This document shows, one piece after another, positions 45,840 through 58,273 of a stretch of DNA of 64,000 bases. The stretch comes from Paramecium octaurelia. Lineage: Eukaryota; Ciliophora; Oligohymenophorea; Peniculida; Parameciidae. The DNA lies in assembly GCA_905182995.1 (NCBI GenBank), contig CAJJDP010000065.1, forward strand, positions 402,146 through 466,145, given 5' to 3'. The notes under the pieces were generated by a model. The model ran no database searches and had not been told where the DNA came from. It saw only the letters and a list, made by a program, of their open reading frames with translations. Both the position numbers and the translations under genes were made by a program. The stretch's first letter is position 1; each line of letters starts with the position of its first letter.

Positions 45840-48800
45840 ATGCGAATTCCCTAAGCTTACTATGAAAGCATGATGAAAAGATACAAGAAGTCTAAGCATG
45901 TTGATTAAACAGATTATTCTTGGATTGAGACGACCAAGAAGCCTCTGGTAGAAAGAATTTAAGATTTTGCATAATGCAAACAATTATAAGATCCCAAGTA
46001 TACTCGAATCATTTGCGAAACAATTGATGCAATATTTGAAGCAGCAGTTGCTTTATTTCAAGAGCAAGACCAAACTTTCTGCGCTCAATTACTGGGTGAA
46101 TCCGATTCTATTTAAATTTGGGATTTGTGTATTTAGTGTTGTGATTTTATAATCAAATCAGCAAACCAAAAAATAAGTATTTCTATTTCAATAATCAAAA
46201 GTCGATATGTTTTTTAGTTATGAGCATATTTTGACACTTATATTTCACAATCCAGATTATGAAATAGCAAAAATATATAAATTGGTGTAATGCATGCAAT
46301 ATTTAATTGAATAAATGAATGCATCCAAGGCCTGCAAATTTAAAAGTAATATCTCTAACAATTAATATTAGTTGAACAATTTGAAAGAGTCTTTTTAAGA
46401 TTCATGTACATTAACACCTTTTTATAAAAGAATATTTACATTTTGTCAGATTAGGAATGTTAGGAATTATTTTAATATTAGACCGAAAATTACAATCTCA
46501 AAATCACCATCCCAAATGAGGACATGAATAATTATCAAAGATATTTGGAGATGAGCAATTTCAGAAAAATACTCAAGTCTCCGCCTTTAATCTTAGACAT
46601 TCCTTTTGATTATACTAAAAATCCCTTGGATTAAAGTTTACAGATTGCAGCTGAAATCAAAGTCTAGAAAGAAAGTATACTATTTGATTAAATCTTTATT
46701 CGTTTGCTATGCTAATATTCCAATGATGAACTAATACTATAGAAGATGTTTATTAGTAATTACATATTTCACTTTAAATGCACTTTCTCAGATTTATAAT
46801 TATTTAACTACAAATATATGACAGACATTACTAATAGGTTGATAGATCAAAAAGACTACTTATTTTTATTAATAAGGATGATCGCAAGCAATAAAGATGA
46901 ATCACTAGAGGATACCCTAGTGGATAGTCTCCAATTTATTAAATCAAAGCAAATACAACTATATGAACATAATACCTTCTTGGAAAAATTATGGCTATTT
47001 GAATTATAGGGAATTTAAGACACTCTAGTCTAGTGGAAGAAAGAACTCAATATTAGTGAAGGCAACTTCTATGATAATAGAATGAAGTTAAATGTTAAAT
47101 TGCAACAATTATTCTTCTAATCATTATCAGATTAACAATTTACATAGATGTTTAAGAAATAACCGAATTATACCTAATGGAATTTCATAATCATTCAAAT
47201 CATTAGAAAATCCTTTGGATAAGTTGGAGAAACAAAATTGCCATACTATATCTTAAATCCCATCTTAAGTTATTCTGTCAATTTGATCACTGAGTTACCA
47301 GGCAATAACTAAAACCAATAATTAGATTATCAATTAGAAAGCCAGATAATTTAAGGCTTATTAGAAATCCTTAAGAATTGCAATACGACATTATAAATTT
47401 AATTATAAATCAGAGCATTTCAATTATTAAATTAATTAGTTACATACTATAAACAAGAATTTGATTAAGTTTAGATTCAAAATGCTCAATCTGAATTCTT
47501 GATGCCAGTTCCAGAGAGATATCACAAATTACTTGCAGAAATCTGGTCAAACAGAATTTTGGAAGACACTCTATAAAGGGCAGAACTCAATGAAACATTA
47601 TTTACCCATCTAATAACCTTATTAGCAATAACAATGGGAGAGAATCCAGCCAGAGTAAGATAATTTTACGAAAATAATAGTTTATAATAATTGATTAATA
47701 AAATTATTGAATTATTAAGGATTTGCTCAAGAGCATCTCCTTTAATTGTAACAATAATAAACTTATTGATCGCAATCAGTACAAATGAATAAGCAATATC
47801 ATCAGCCTTACAACCGAATAATAATGGTGATTCATAATAATAGGAAAATTTGATTAAGAGAATCTTTATTAAGTGTTATTTGCCTTCAGTAGAGTTATTA
47901 CACGATCCAACAGTGAGTGATGATTTTGCAAAGAAGATTATTATGCTGTATAGCCAAAGCATGTTGGCAAAAAAGTTAATCGAAAAAGTTATTGAAAATA
48001 CATTTGTTCAGATATCATAATTAGTGGATTTGAGTAAAGATAAGATTGAGGAAATAGTTAGTAATTAGGAAAAGTTATAATCCTTTTATAGTTATTCCAA
48101 AAGCTTACAAGCCTTATTATAATTATTCATGCAATTACAACCAGAGAAGAAATCATCCTATCGCTCATTCCAAGGATATGAAGAATTGTAATTAGAAGAA
48201 GCTCAGAGACAAAAAGATTTATTGTTCAATTCTCTTTTGAAGAATTAAAAATTCGTTGAAGCATTAGAGAAAATAATAATGAGTCCAATACTTATAGGTA
48301 GTAAAAACAAGGATACCTATGTTGAACATTATGTTGGCATACTATGTAAGAAAAACAAGTTAAATCCTTATAATTCTTTATGGAAGGAATTGGATTTGAT
48401 CTCATAAAATTACATGGTCATAGGTGATCAAAAGATAATCGATATTGGAAAATTAGTTGATTATGATGCTCTATCTATTCATATGAGTGACAAGTATTTT
48501 TTTAGAAAAATCATCAAACACATTTCTCCTTAAACTTATAGAGGATTCTACATACTTAGTCGTTTCCATTTGATTCATTATTTGATCAAGATGTGTGTCA
48601 ATTAGGGTGTGGGATAAAATTAGGATTCTCATCTGATGATCTCCTAATTGTTAGAAATCTATTTTCTATCCTCATAGCATGCCGGTTTTCATGAATCCAT
48701 TATGATGTTTATGTCTGCTAAATAATAGATTCAGAAATAACAGACTAGTTACGATGAGGACACACAAATAAGGAGAAGGATTAGCAGGGATAATTTGATT

Positions 48801-51800
48801 CCATTATAATCATCTTGTTTGGATTTGATAGGTAAATTACAATAACAAGTTGAGTAAAAAGACTATATAATTAAAAAATATGGGGAAATTACTTAGTTGT
48901 TCTTCCAGAACTTCTAAGAAAAATGCTAATAAATTAAATAAGCTTAAGGAATCTAAATTGTATCCATTGTAACCTATATGCAGGATATGTTAAAATCATT
49001 CAAATTTTTATAGAATTTATTTTTGAGTTTAGAACAATAATATTAGCCATTACAATTTGCAGTAATCTGCTTCCAAAATAGTAATTTCTTTTTGTAATTA
49101 ATTGAGATTCTATAATATTTGGATAGTATTTAAAGATAACAGTAATTCAATGTAACAAAAGAATAAGAGATCACTAGAAAGATATTGCCAGGATTTATAG
49201 AGGCAATACATCAGCATATAGATAGCATAATAAAATTATTAATTTTTAAGAAGATTGCTATTGATAAAATATAATTGTCTGGATAATCAATTTAAGATCC
49301 ATAACAATTGGATATAGTATGCAATGAAATCTTTGTATCCTAAGCTTCAATACTCAATTAAATGATCGATTTACTGCTCTACAATAATTGTGAAGGCAAT
49401 TTAAAGACTCTTTTGGAATAATTAATATAAAAGTTTTATTCAATCAAAGATTTATAAGTTTAGGAGATGAGAAAGCTTGCTGGAACAGAAACAAAAGAAT
49501 AATAAGTAGTTGGAAATAAGGATATCACTTAAATCTTATCTGGAAATGAAGTACGTTAAGAATAAAAGAAGTCAATGTTTGACAGACCTGAGATCAAAGC
49601 AATGATAGATGATATTTGTGATATGGGATTCAAATAGCAATTGATCAAGAAAGCCATCCAAAGAATTGAAATTCCAGAACCTACGATGATTATTGATATG
49701 CTAATAAACGAAAGGATTTCTGATGACGAAGAAGAGTAAGAAGATCTCTTTGATCAAGAAATAAAAATAGCTGAGCAAAATCAAATAATTTAAGAACAAA
49801 TTGCCTAATAAAAGTTAAAAATCGAGAATGAATTAGAAAAAGAGTAAAAGTAAAATGAAATCCAAGTCTTAGATTAAGAATAATTTACTAAAATATTACA
49901 ATAAAACTTTCCTGAGGCTAATTAATAATTAAATATTTTGGAAAGATTTTTGACTTTAATTAATGATTTCTAAGTTAAATTAGATTCTAATCTTAATAAG
50001 CTATTAGATTAACAATTGAATAACCAAAAAACAAATAGTAATTTATTAGAATATTTATTCACAATAGCTAAGAAATAATAACATATAAGCAAGATTTTAG
50101 ATTATATTTTTGTGATCTTGAATCCCTTAAAAAAAGAAAAATCATCTTAGGATTTGAATACAACTATGATACAATATCAAAAAGCCTTGCAATGGCTTAA
50201 TTTATTATAATAGATTGCTCCACAGGAACATGAAAAATTATATTAAAATTTGGCTTTAATAGATCAAGAACCATAATAAAAGCATGTGCTTTCATTTCAA
50301 TCCATGATTACATTTGGTTTTGCATTGTCTGATGATATATTTGAACAGTTTAAAAAGAGTGGCGAAATAGAATTGTAATAATTAAAGCAACTAAATATTT
50401 CTGATATGTCTTATTAAGAAATTTTTCTTCAAGTATAAAACATCACTGCTAATCTTAACAATTTATATGAAAACAAATAAATAACATTAAAATTATTCTG
50501 TAAAGAAATTTTAGAGGCACAAAAATATCTTACTAAGTTTTTCTTAAATTTGTAAAATAAACATGATCAATTAATAGAACGATATTGGAGCTAGATACTC
50601 ATCTACCTTGAATTTTTGATTTAAGTAGGTACAATGAATTTGGAATTATAAGAGTACACCTAGCAAACCTATAATTTACTTGAAGAATTGGATATATAAA
50701 TTAGCAATAATTAAGTATTGAAAGAATAAAGAGATTAACCTCAAAATATGATTTATATGAGATAGATAATTTAGAGACGATTTATGTCTGATAAACAGTT
50801 GATTGCATAATTATTATAATGCTTGAATAATTTTGGATTGCATAATCAAAACAAATTGTTCAATATGTTAACAAAAAAATCATCAAGTGACAAATTATCA
50901 TTATTGGAGATACTATTACAATTAAAAATGCATCCTAGTCATTTTGAATATGAGGAATCCTAGCCAGTATTCATTGAAAACCTAATATATCTTGTTGCCA
51001 TTGATACGAAAACAACAAATGACTTAGTTTTCTAAATTTTGAAACAGGTGATGTTGAATGAACATATAGATTGGCATGCTTAATAGTTAAAGAATGCAGA
51101 AGATCTCACCCAAATTTAATTCCCTTAGAAATTTATAGAATGCCCATTGTAATACTTATTGCAATTTCATCCTGTATTAATTAACAATCCTATTATCTAT
51201 AATTTGATAATTGAACAGTAAGGCGTATCAATTACAGACAAATATTCTGAACTAAATAGAATTCATACTCCAAAATAAGTTTAAACTTAACCAACAGGAA
51301 AATTGACAAAAGAATAAGAGAAATTATTGAAAGAGAAGGAAAAAGAATAGTAAACTCAACCCTTGACAGAAATAGTCATCAGATACGAGATAGAATAATT
51401 TATAGAACCGTAATTAAATCAAAACTTCATCCATTTAGTCAAAATTATTGCCTAAGCAACCGTTGATAGGTTTTTTGAGGAGAATTAAAGGTTGATAGAA
51501 TAGATATTTAAAGTACAATTCAACCAATACAAAGATGATTCTAGGATTTACGTTTACGGTTGGGATCAATTATTGAGAATTATAGAAATGCTCATCATTA
51601 AAATTCCTTAACTAATATTATATCTAAGATAATTGTAAGTAGATTTGCCACCATAATTAAGTGGAGGTGATAAAAAGACTACATTCATAGAATTTGTAAT
51701 TAAGTATTTGACTTGGGTTGGTGGAGATAAATTAGCTAACTTTATGCACAATTACTTAAGTGATATAAATTTGTTGTCTATTGGATATGGAGTCACTATT

Positions 51801-54800
51801 GCCTAAGAAGGTTTGCAATTATTATTGAATGAATTATAAATTGACGTTGATCAGGATTAGATACTATAGAAATATTATCATATCATGTAAATATTGATAC
51901 TGTTTACTTAAACCTTAACTATGCAAAATTGTAGCATGATCTTAACAGACTAAAGATCATAAATGAATTTAATTCCTTAATTGATTGACACATTGAATAA
52001 AATAAAAAATTGTGACAACAAGCAATTTGTGAAGACATATCAATAAACGATAGCCAAAATTATTGAACCTTTTTTGCAATCTTAAATATATTATGATCAC
52101 ATTAAATCTGGAAAGTATGGAGAAGTATTCAGACTACAACAAAGTATTACTGATGATCCTTTTAAATATCACTATTTGCAATGTCTAAGAAATCAATTGA
52201 TTTGTTATTCTCTGTACCCAGGTTTCAAAAGTGTAGCAGGATCAGCTTAACATTTTATTTCTCACTAATAAGTTCAATAGACCTTAAAGGATGAACACTA
52301 ATAAGAATTAATTTGGCCACTTTATCAATCAAGAAAAAATTACAATAATTAAAGGCAGAATAATTAAAAGCAATAAGAAGAGGATGTGAGTGATTCTGAT
52401 TCGGATCAAGATATTCTTTAAGTAGATAACAGTCAAATAAAATACAAAGTAAATTATACAAATATTAATACTTGGGGTTCTGATTACTATTTTTATGACA
52501 ATAATGACTTCATGTCAAAATACAGCTTGAACAGAGATGAAGATAGGATGGTACGAGAAAACTAATAAAATATATTCCCATAGAAAGATCTCAATATCAT
52601 ATTTTGCAAAGTTGATCCACAGTCCATTTGTTTCAACTTACCTACATTATCAATTACTAGGTAGAACATTTAATATTATTCCAATGATTATAAATAGTGG
52701 ATAACCTCTATTGTAGGATTATATTACAGTTCAAATGAATACTTTGAAAATAAAAAATCTTTAATTTCAAAATCATATGAAAATTAACTTAAAATTACTG
52801 TTGAATTCATTCATTAAATAAATAGACTATTATTATCATCAAATTACTATCGAAATAAATAGAACGATTACATGCAATCATATTTATCATATTATTTGAA
52901 TGGAACTCTAAATAACCTCTAAGTTTAGCCTAGTTCTTCTTGTTTCTATTCAAAATTCGGTTAACCTCCAAATTAGTTATAACAAGATTATTAAGCTAAT
53001 TCATTATCAATCAATGTCAATGAGTCTTAGCAATAATAACATAGGATTTTATGTTAAATAACCTGCAACGTTCTATAAAGCAGAGTAGTTTTGAATGGGA
53101 TGCCAAATGATTTGCAGGATTAAAATTTACTTAGAGCAAAGTTGTAAAGTTTATTGCATCCAGAAGAACACCTAATAATTCAACCAGTAATCTTGTAAAT
53201 TCCAAAAAGATCATTCATATAGCCTGATGCATAACAATTATTAATCTATGATAATATGGTTCTTGAAATGTTCATAAATCTCTTATTAGATGAAAATAAT
53301 TTTCCATAATTTCCATTTAATTTATTTAGATAGGTGAGTAAATGTTCTCGCCTTGGTTTCAAATTATTGATTTAATTGTTACTCTTATACTAAGAACAAA
53401 AAAATAACTTAGATTTAACTTTAAAAATCTTATACCTTGTGAGTTAGAAAATTCCATCAACTAATCTTAGAGATTTGTTATCTGAGTAGTTATAGGTGAG
53501 CCCAATTTTAAATAAAAGAGAAAAGGCAAATCTAGCTAAAGTCTAAGAAATTAAGGAACAATTTGTAATTGAAGAGGAAGAAAACTTTGAGGAATAACCT
53601 TAAGATGAGGATCCAGAAAATCCTCTTGTCTTTTTAATTAATTAGATTAATCGGTATTGCGAGAAAAACATCTCTTTCATGAAAATATTTCATAATCCAG
53701 AATCCTATATACCATTAGAAAAAAGTATGATTAATATAATATATTAGATATTCTCCTGACTCCATTACTAGCTAACTAAACTGGAATGCATTTATCTTAC
53801 CTGATTTAAATTATCAAAGGCTCATTGATAATTGCAAATGAGGAATCGAAAGATAAGAATAAAAAAAGTGATGATGATTATTTATAAAAAATATAGAGAA
53901 GATAAGCTACAATCTTTACAAATAGCCATGAAGAATCTAATAATAAATTGTTTGACCTTGTTACTTAGCTCAACAAACATGAAGAAGATATACATTTATA
54001 GGAATTGATTTTTAAGACTTTTGCAGAAAGATATTCAGAAAATCAATAAGAGCAATGGGAACCATAATCTTATTACACTAGGCAGCCTTTTTCTTTAAGA
54101 TAAAATGAAATATTGTTACAATAGCAATAATAATAACAATAGGAATTACAATAACAATAATAATAGTAATAACAATAGCAATAATAATAGTAATAACAAT
54201 AGCAATAATAATAGTAATAACAATAGCAATAATAATTGTAATAAGAATAACATTAGCAATAACAATAGCAATAATAATTGTAATAAGAATAACATTAGCA
54301 ATAACAATAGCAATAATAATTGTAATAAGAATAAGAATAACATTAGCAATAAGAATAACAATAAGATTAGCAATAAGAATAACAATAACAATAATAACAA
54401 TAAGATTAGCAATAACAATAACAATAAGATTAGCAATAACAATAACAATAACAATAATAACAATAACAACAATAATAATAATAATAATAACAATAACAAT
54501 AATAGGAACAAAATCAAAATCTATAAAGTACTTTCTAATTTAAAATACCAGTGTTACCATAATCTTTAAATGTTCTACCTCAAACTTTTCCCAGCTACGC
54601 TCCGCCTCCAATTTCATCTATATCAATACTTTAGTAATAACACCTATAACAATAATAATAATAATTGTAATAATAATAATAATTTTAAAACAATTTGTAA
54701 AATATTAGAAAGTTGCCAACATCTTAAGCATAATTTTAGCAACTTAGATAGTTCTATGATAGGTACCTTAAAGCAAATGATGATTAATAAGACCTTTAAT

Positions 54801-57800
54801 AGACTTAATAATAACATCTTAAGCAGTTTTACAATAATATTTTACTATAGAAATAATAATAATAAGTCTAGTAATAAGATTAGAATCAATAATAGTCAAA
54901 CAACCCAGAATCAAAAATATATGATTAAAACCAATTTGTCTCAGAAGAATAAAATGAATCAGATTCTAAGATACAATAAAGAGAGAGAAAACTAAGTGCC
55001 AAAATATCCCATGTTGAAATAGATATTATAACAGCATTGTGCAGAATTCTTAATAACCCTCTTCTTCGAGATTGCAATTCTATAGAAATCATTAATTTAC
55101 TTAATGGATATGCAAATGATCGTTTAAAAATCGAACATGCTATTAATGAATTAACTAAATATATAATCCAATAATCAAAGATATTCAATTATGAATTGGA
55201 TAGAAAAAGAAAATAACTTAGAGAAATCACTAGTTAACGAGAAAAGGTGCCAGAGCATGATCCTGAAAGATAATAATAATTGTCAGAATAAGAAAATGAA
55301 ATCATCAAAGAGCTTAACTAGAAAACACCTGATCCTAGTGTAATTCAAAGATGTTTTATTGCAATTACAGGGTTTTTGAATTTTAATGTGAGTGCTTCAG
55401 ATTAATAAAAATAACCCACAACCAAGCCAAGCTCAACATAAACTAGATAATAAATTCAATTAGATAAAAAGAAATTTAAATTGCATTAATAAGGAAAGCA
55501 TTTAGATGATGCACAAGAAATTGATGCTTTGACGAAAAAAGATATTCGAAAATAATTTATAAATGTGCTATAAACAAGATAAACTCACCATTTGTGGCTT
55601 AATGTTGTGGAAACATTATTATTAATTTTCAATTGTAAAGGTCATAGATCACTAGAGTTATTATAGAAAAAATTATACCCATTATTGGAATGTTTCTTGA
55701 GACTTTACTAAAATGTACATGAAGATACAAATCATTCGGATTCCCATGTATAAGGTGCTGCAGATCCTAACTTTTTTGAGCGTAATACAAGTGGATCAGC
55801 CACTAATTCATTATCATTTGGTTTATTGTAAACATAGAATATTCATTTAAAACGATCATTTTCAGCAGTAAGAAACGAAAATGAAATGTAAATGAAAATA
55901 GATGAGCTGTTCACTTATCTTTGTATAAATGGGAAAAGACTCATTAATCATTTAATATCATAAAGGCTTCATTAAGTTACTATTGATCACAAATAGAATT
56001 AAAATCCAAATTTAATTAAGTCATTTAAAGACACAGATCCTTTAGCTTTTGTTTTCTTTAAAATGAGTCAAATAATATCCTTTGAAAATAAAAAGCATTT
56101 ATTTGAATTGGATTTAGAAGCTCTAAAAATAGGTGAAAAACCTAATGCACGATCAAGAGGCAGATAAAATGATACTATTGAGATTAATGTAGTTAGAGAA
56201 ACAAGACTATAATAATCTTTGGAAAAAGTTATTAACATCGATAAGAATAAGTTTAGAAAATGTGATATAAAAATTAGATATTAAGGGGAAAGAGGTTAAG
56301 ATGAGGGAGGTATTAGAAAGGAATGGATGACTAACCTTGTTAAAGATATCTTATAAACAGATAAATTTGAATTAACAACAAAAAGATTCTACAAAATTAA
56401 TCCAAATAAAAAAGCTTAAGAAGATTTGAATCATTATAAACTATTAGGTAAAATAATTGGCAAAAGTATTTATGATGGACTACTTTTGCCAGTGTATTTT
56501 ATCTCTCCAATTTTCAAGCAAATACTTTAAAAAAAACCTAGCATTGATGATCTTGAACATTATAATGAAGGTTATTATGATACCTTTATTAAATTTTTAA
56601 ATGATGAAACTTAAGTTCAATATAAAGACTTGTTTGAATTTTGGATACCCGAAGAATATGCAAATCTGATAGATTAAAATAAAAAGTATATTTTTGCTGA
56701 CCTTCTTCAAGATTATATAGAAAAGAACCCTGTTGAATTAAAATAAGAATAATAAACTGAATAATAGTAAGAGTTAAATACTAAATAAGAAGTCGAATAA
56801 AGTTAGGAACAACATTAACCCAAATCATAGCAACAGGACTAGCAATAATAATAATAATAGGAATAAAAAGAATAGTAAGAAGATTAATAAGAGTAAGAAA
56901 AATAACAGTAAATAAAAGAATAATCTGAGTAATAATATCAAAAATATTAATAAATAGTTGAAGAATTATAGGAGGAATAATCAGAATAATAATAAGAAAA
57001 ATCGCATATATTAGATTAACATTTGATAAAAAAAGCAAAAAACTTCATAAAAATGATAAGACACCATACATAATAAAAAAATGAAGCCATTCAAGAAAAT
57101 GAATCATAATTGGAAATAAATTTAGAATAATTTGAATAATAATAATTATTATTATATCTCTAATAACAGTAAGAATAAACGATATCACTTTCACAAATCA
57201 TTGAAGTATAGTAAGAATCTCAATAACAAATTGATTAGTAAATAAGATAAATGCAAGAATATTTATTAGGATCTGAACTGAAGGCTCCAATAATTCAAGC
57301 TGAACAGAAACAAAATGAAAAAGAAGAAGAAATACAAATTAAGAAGCTTCCTGAAGATATAACAGCAGAAGACATGGAAAATAGGGAGAGGAAAAGACTT
57401 ATCAGGAAGAATAAAAAAAAATAGCTGAATGATGAAGTTTTAAAACATATTAAATTGTAAGATGTCTTTGAAAAATAAACTACAAATGTATCAGTAAAAC
57501 ACAAAAGATTAATTTGTGAATATATTAGCAAAAGAATTATGTTAGAGGAGATTAAAAATTAGATATAAGCATTAAGAGAAGGGTTTTTTGATATTTTGCC
57601 TAAAGAGTATTTCTCTTATATGGATTGGAGAGATCTTTAAAAACTAATAATAGGAGTTCCTTCAGTTGATGGTATTGTATTTTATTACTAATTTTAGTTG
57701 ATGATTTAAAAGAAAATACAGAATATATCAATTACGAAAAAAATAATTAAACAGTTTTATGGTTTTGGGAAGTTTTGACAACCTTAAGCGACTCTGAAAA

Positions 57801-58067
57801 GGCTGACTTCTTAATGTTTGCAACAGGAAGTCCTTTAGTTCCATTCGGAGGATTTAAGAATTTAAGAGGTCCAAATGGTCCAAGGAAGTTTTCTATTTCG
57901 AAAGACTTCAATAAAGAACATTTCATTAAGGCTCATGCATGGTATAAACTTTAATGATAGTTAGTTTTAATCGGATTGATTTGCCAGAATACTCCTCTAA
58001 AGATATAGTAAGAGAGAAATTACTAAAATCTTTGAAAGAATCTGGTTCAGGATTTGATTTAAGTTGA
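45840..58067 (+). CDS. HUWE1: HUWE1/TOM1-type giant HECT ubiquitin ligase
   Basis: A gene of 12.2 kb (~4000 residues) with many short introns, the largest here. The N-terminal region matches DUF908, with ITIPNEDMNNYQRYLEMSNF then RKILKSPPLILDIPFDYTKN. Armadillo-like helical repeats follow. A UBA-like domain lies near 49600 (MIDDICDMGFKQQLIKKAIQ). A long charged/Gln-rich region includes the polyglutamine tract at 54119-54505. The C-terminal HECT domain runs from about 56040: DEGGIRKEWM, KLLGKIIGKSIYDGLLLPVY, then VPSVDVDDLKENTEY (HUWE1: LPTIDIDDLKSNTEY), LWFWEVL, FGGFKNLRG and KAHACFNRIDLPEY with the catalytic Cys. That Cys codon is split by a 23-bp intron (57942-57964). A Gln/Lys-rich insertion of about 230 residues interrupts the HECT N-lobe. 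Confidence 0.92.
54119..54505 (+). repeat. Polyglutamine tract (~129 codons) in the HUWE1-like gene
   Basis: In the ligase frame this reads almost entirely TAA, CAA and TAG (all Gln), with occasional Leu, Glu and His. At the DNA level it contains a 24-bp unit (about three copies from 54160) and a 42-bp unit (three copies from about 54215, the third with 6 extra bases; QQQQQQQLQQEQHQ). Other frames read poly-Asn or, antisense, poly-Leu, but flanking exons (YYTRQPFSLRQNEILL before, QSTFQFKIPVLPQSLNVLPQ after) show that the Gln frame is the coding one. Confidence 0.9.
56700..57300 (+). repeat. Gln-rich low-complexity insertion inside the HECT domain
   Basis: Between DLLQDYIEKNPVELKQ and the conserved end of the HECT N-lobe (IKNQIQALREGFFDILPKEY) lies a stretch of Gln/Glu/Lys-rich sequence, again mostly TAA, TAG and CAA codons. 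The boundaries are approximate. HUWE1 of animals has no such insertion at this place. Confidence 0.75.
57942..57964 (+). other. 23-bp intron splitting the HECT catalytic Cys codon
   Basis: The codon TG|T (57940-57941 and 57965) of the active-site Cys in HACFNRIDLP is created only by removing this GT...AG intron. Without splicing the codon is TGG (Trp), and an in-frame TGA (57955-57957) follows soon after. Confidence 0.85.
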
Positions 58068-58273
58068 TATATTAATAATATTATTTCTTATAAAAAAGTA
58101 ATTCAGTTTTCTTAAGATTATAGTAAAAATTATGCTTGTAAATATGATTCAATAATCATAGAAATTATAGTAAAATATTCTTTCATAATAATTAATTTAG
58201 ATGTATGGATTTTTTTTGAACCAAGTGGATTTACTATTAATCTAGGATTAATTTTCAGTATTATTTCAAATAA

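Noticed and set aside
54146-54517. Poly-Leu open frame on the minus strand
   Set aside because: Antisense of the CAA/TAA/TAG repeat; no start context or flanking coding sequence on that strand.
54105-54569. Long poly-Asn open frame on the plus strand
   Set aside because: It is a frame shadow of the polyglutamine tract. The HUWE1-like exons on both sides join in the Gln frame, not the Asn frame.
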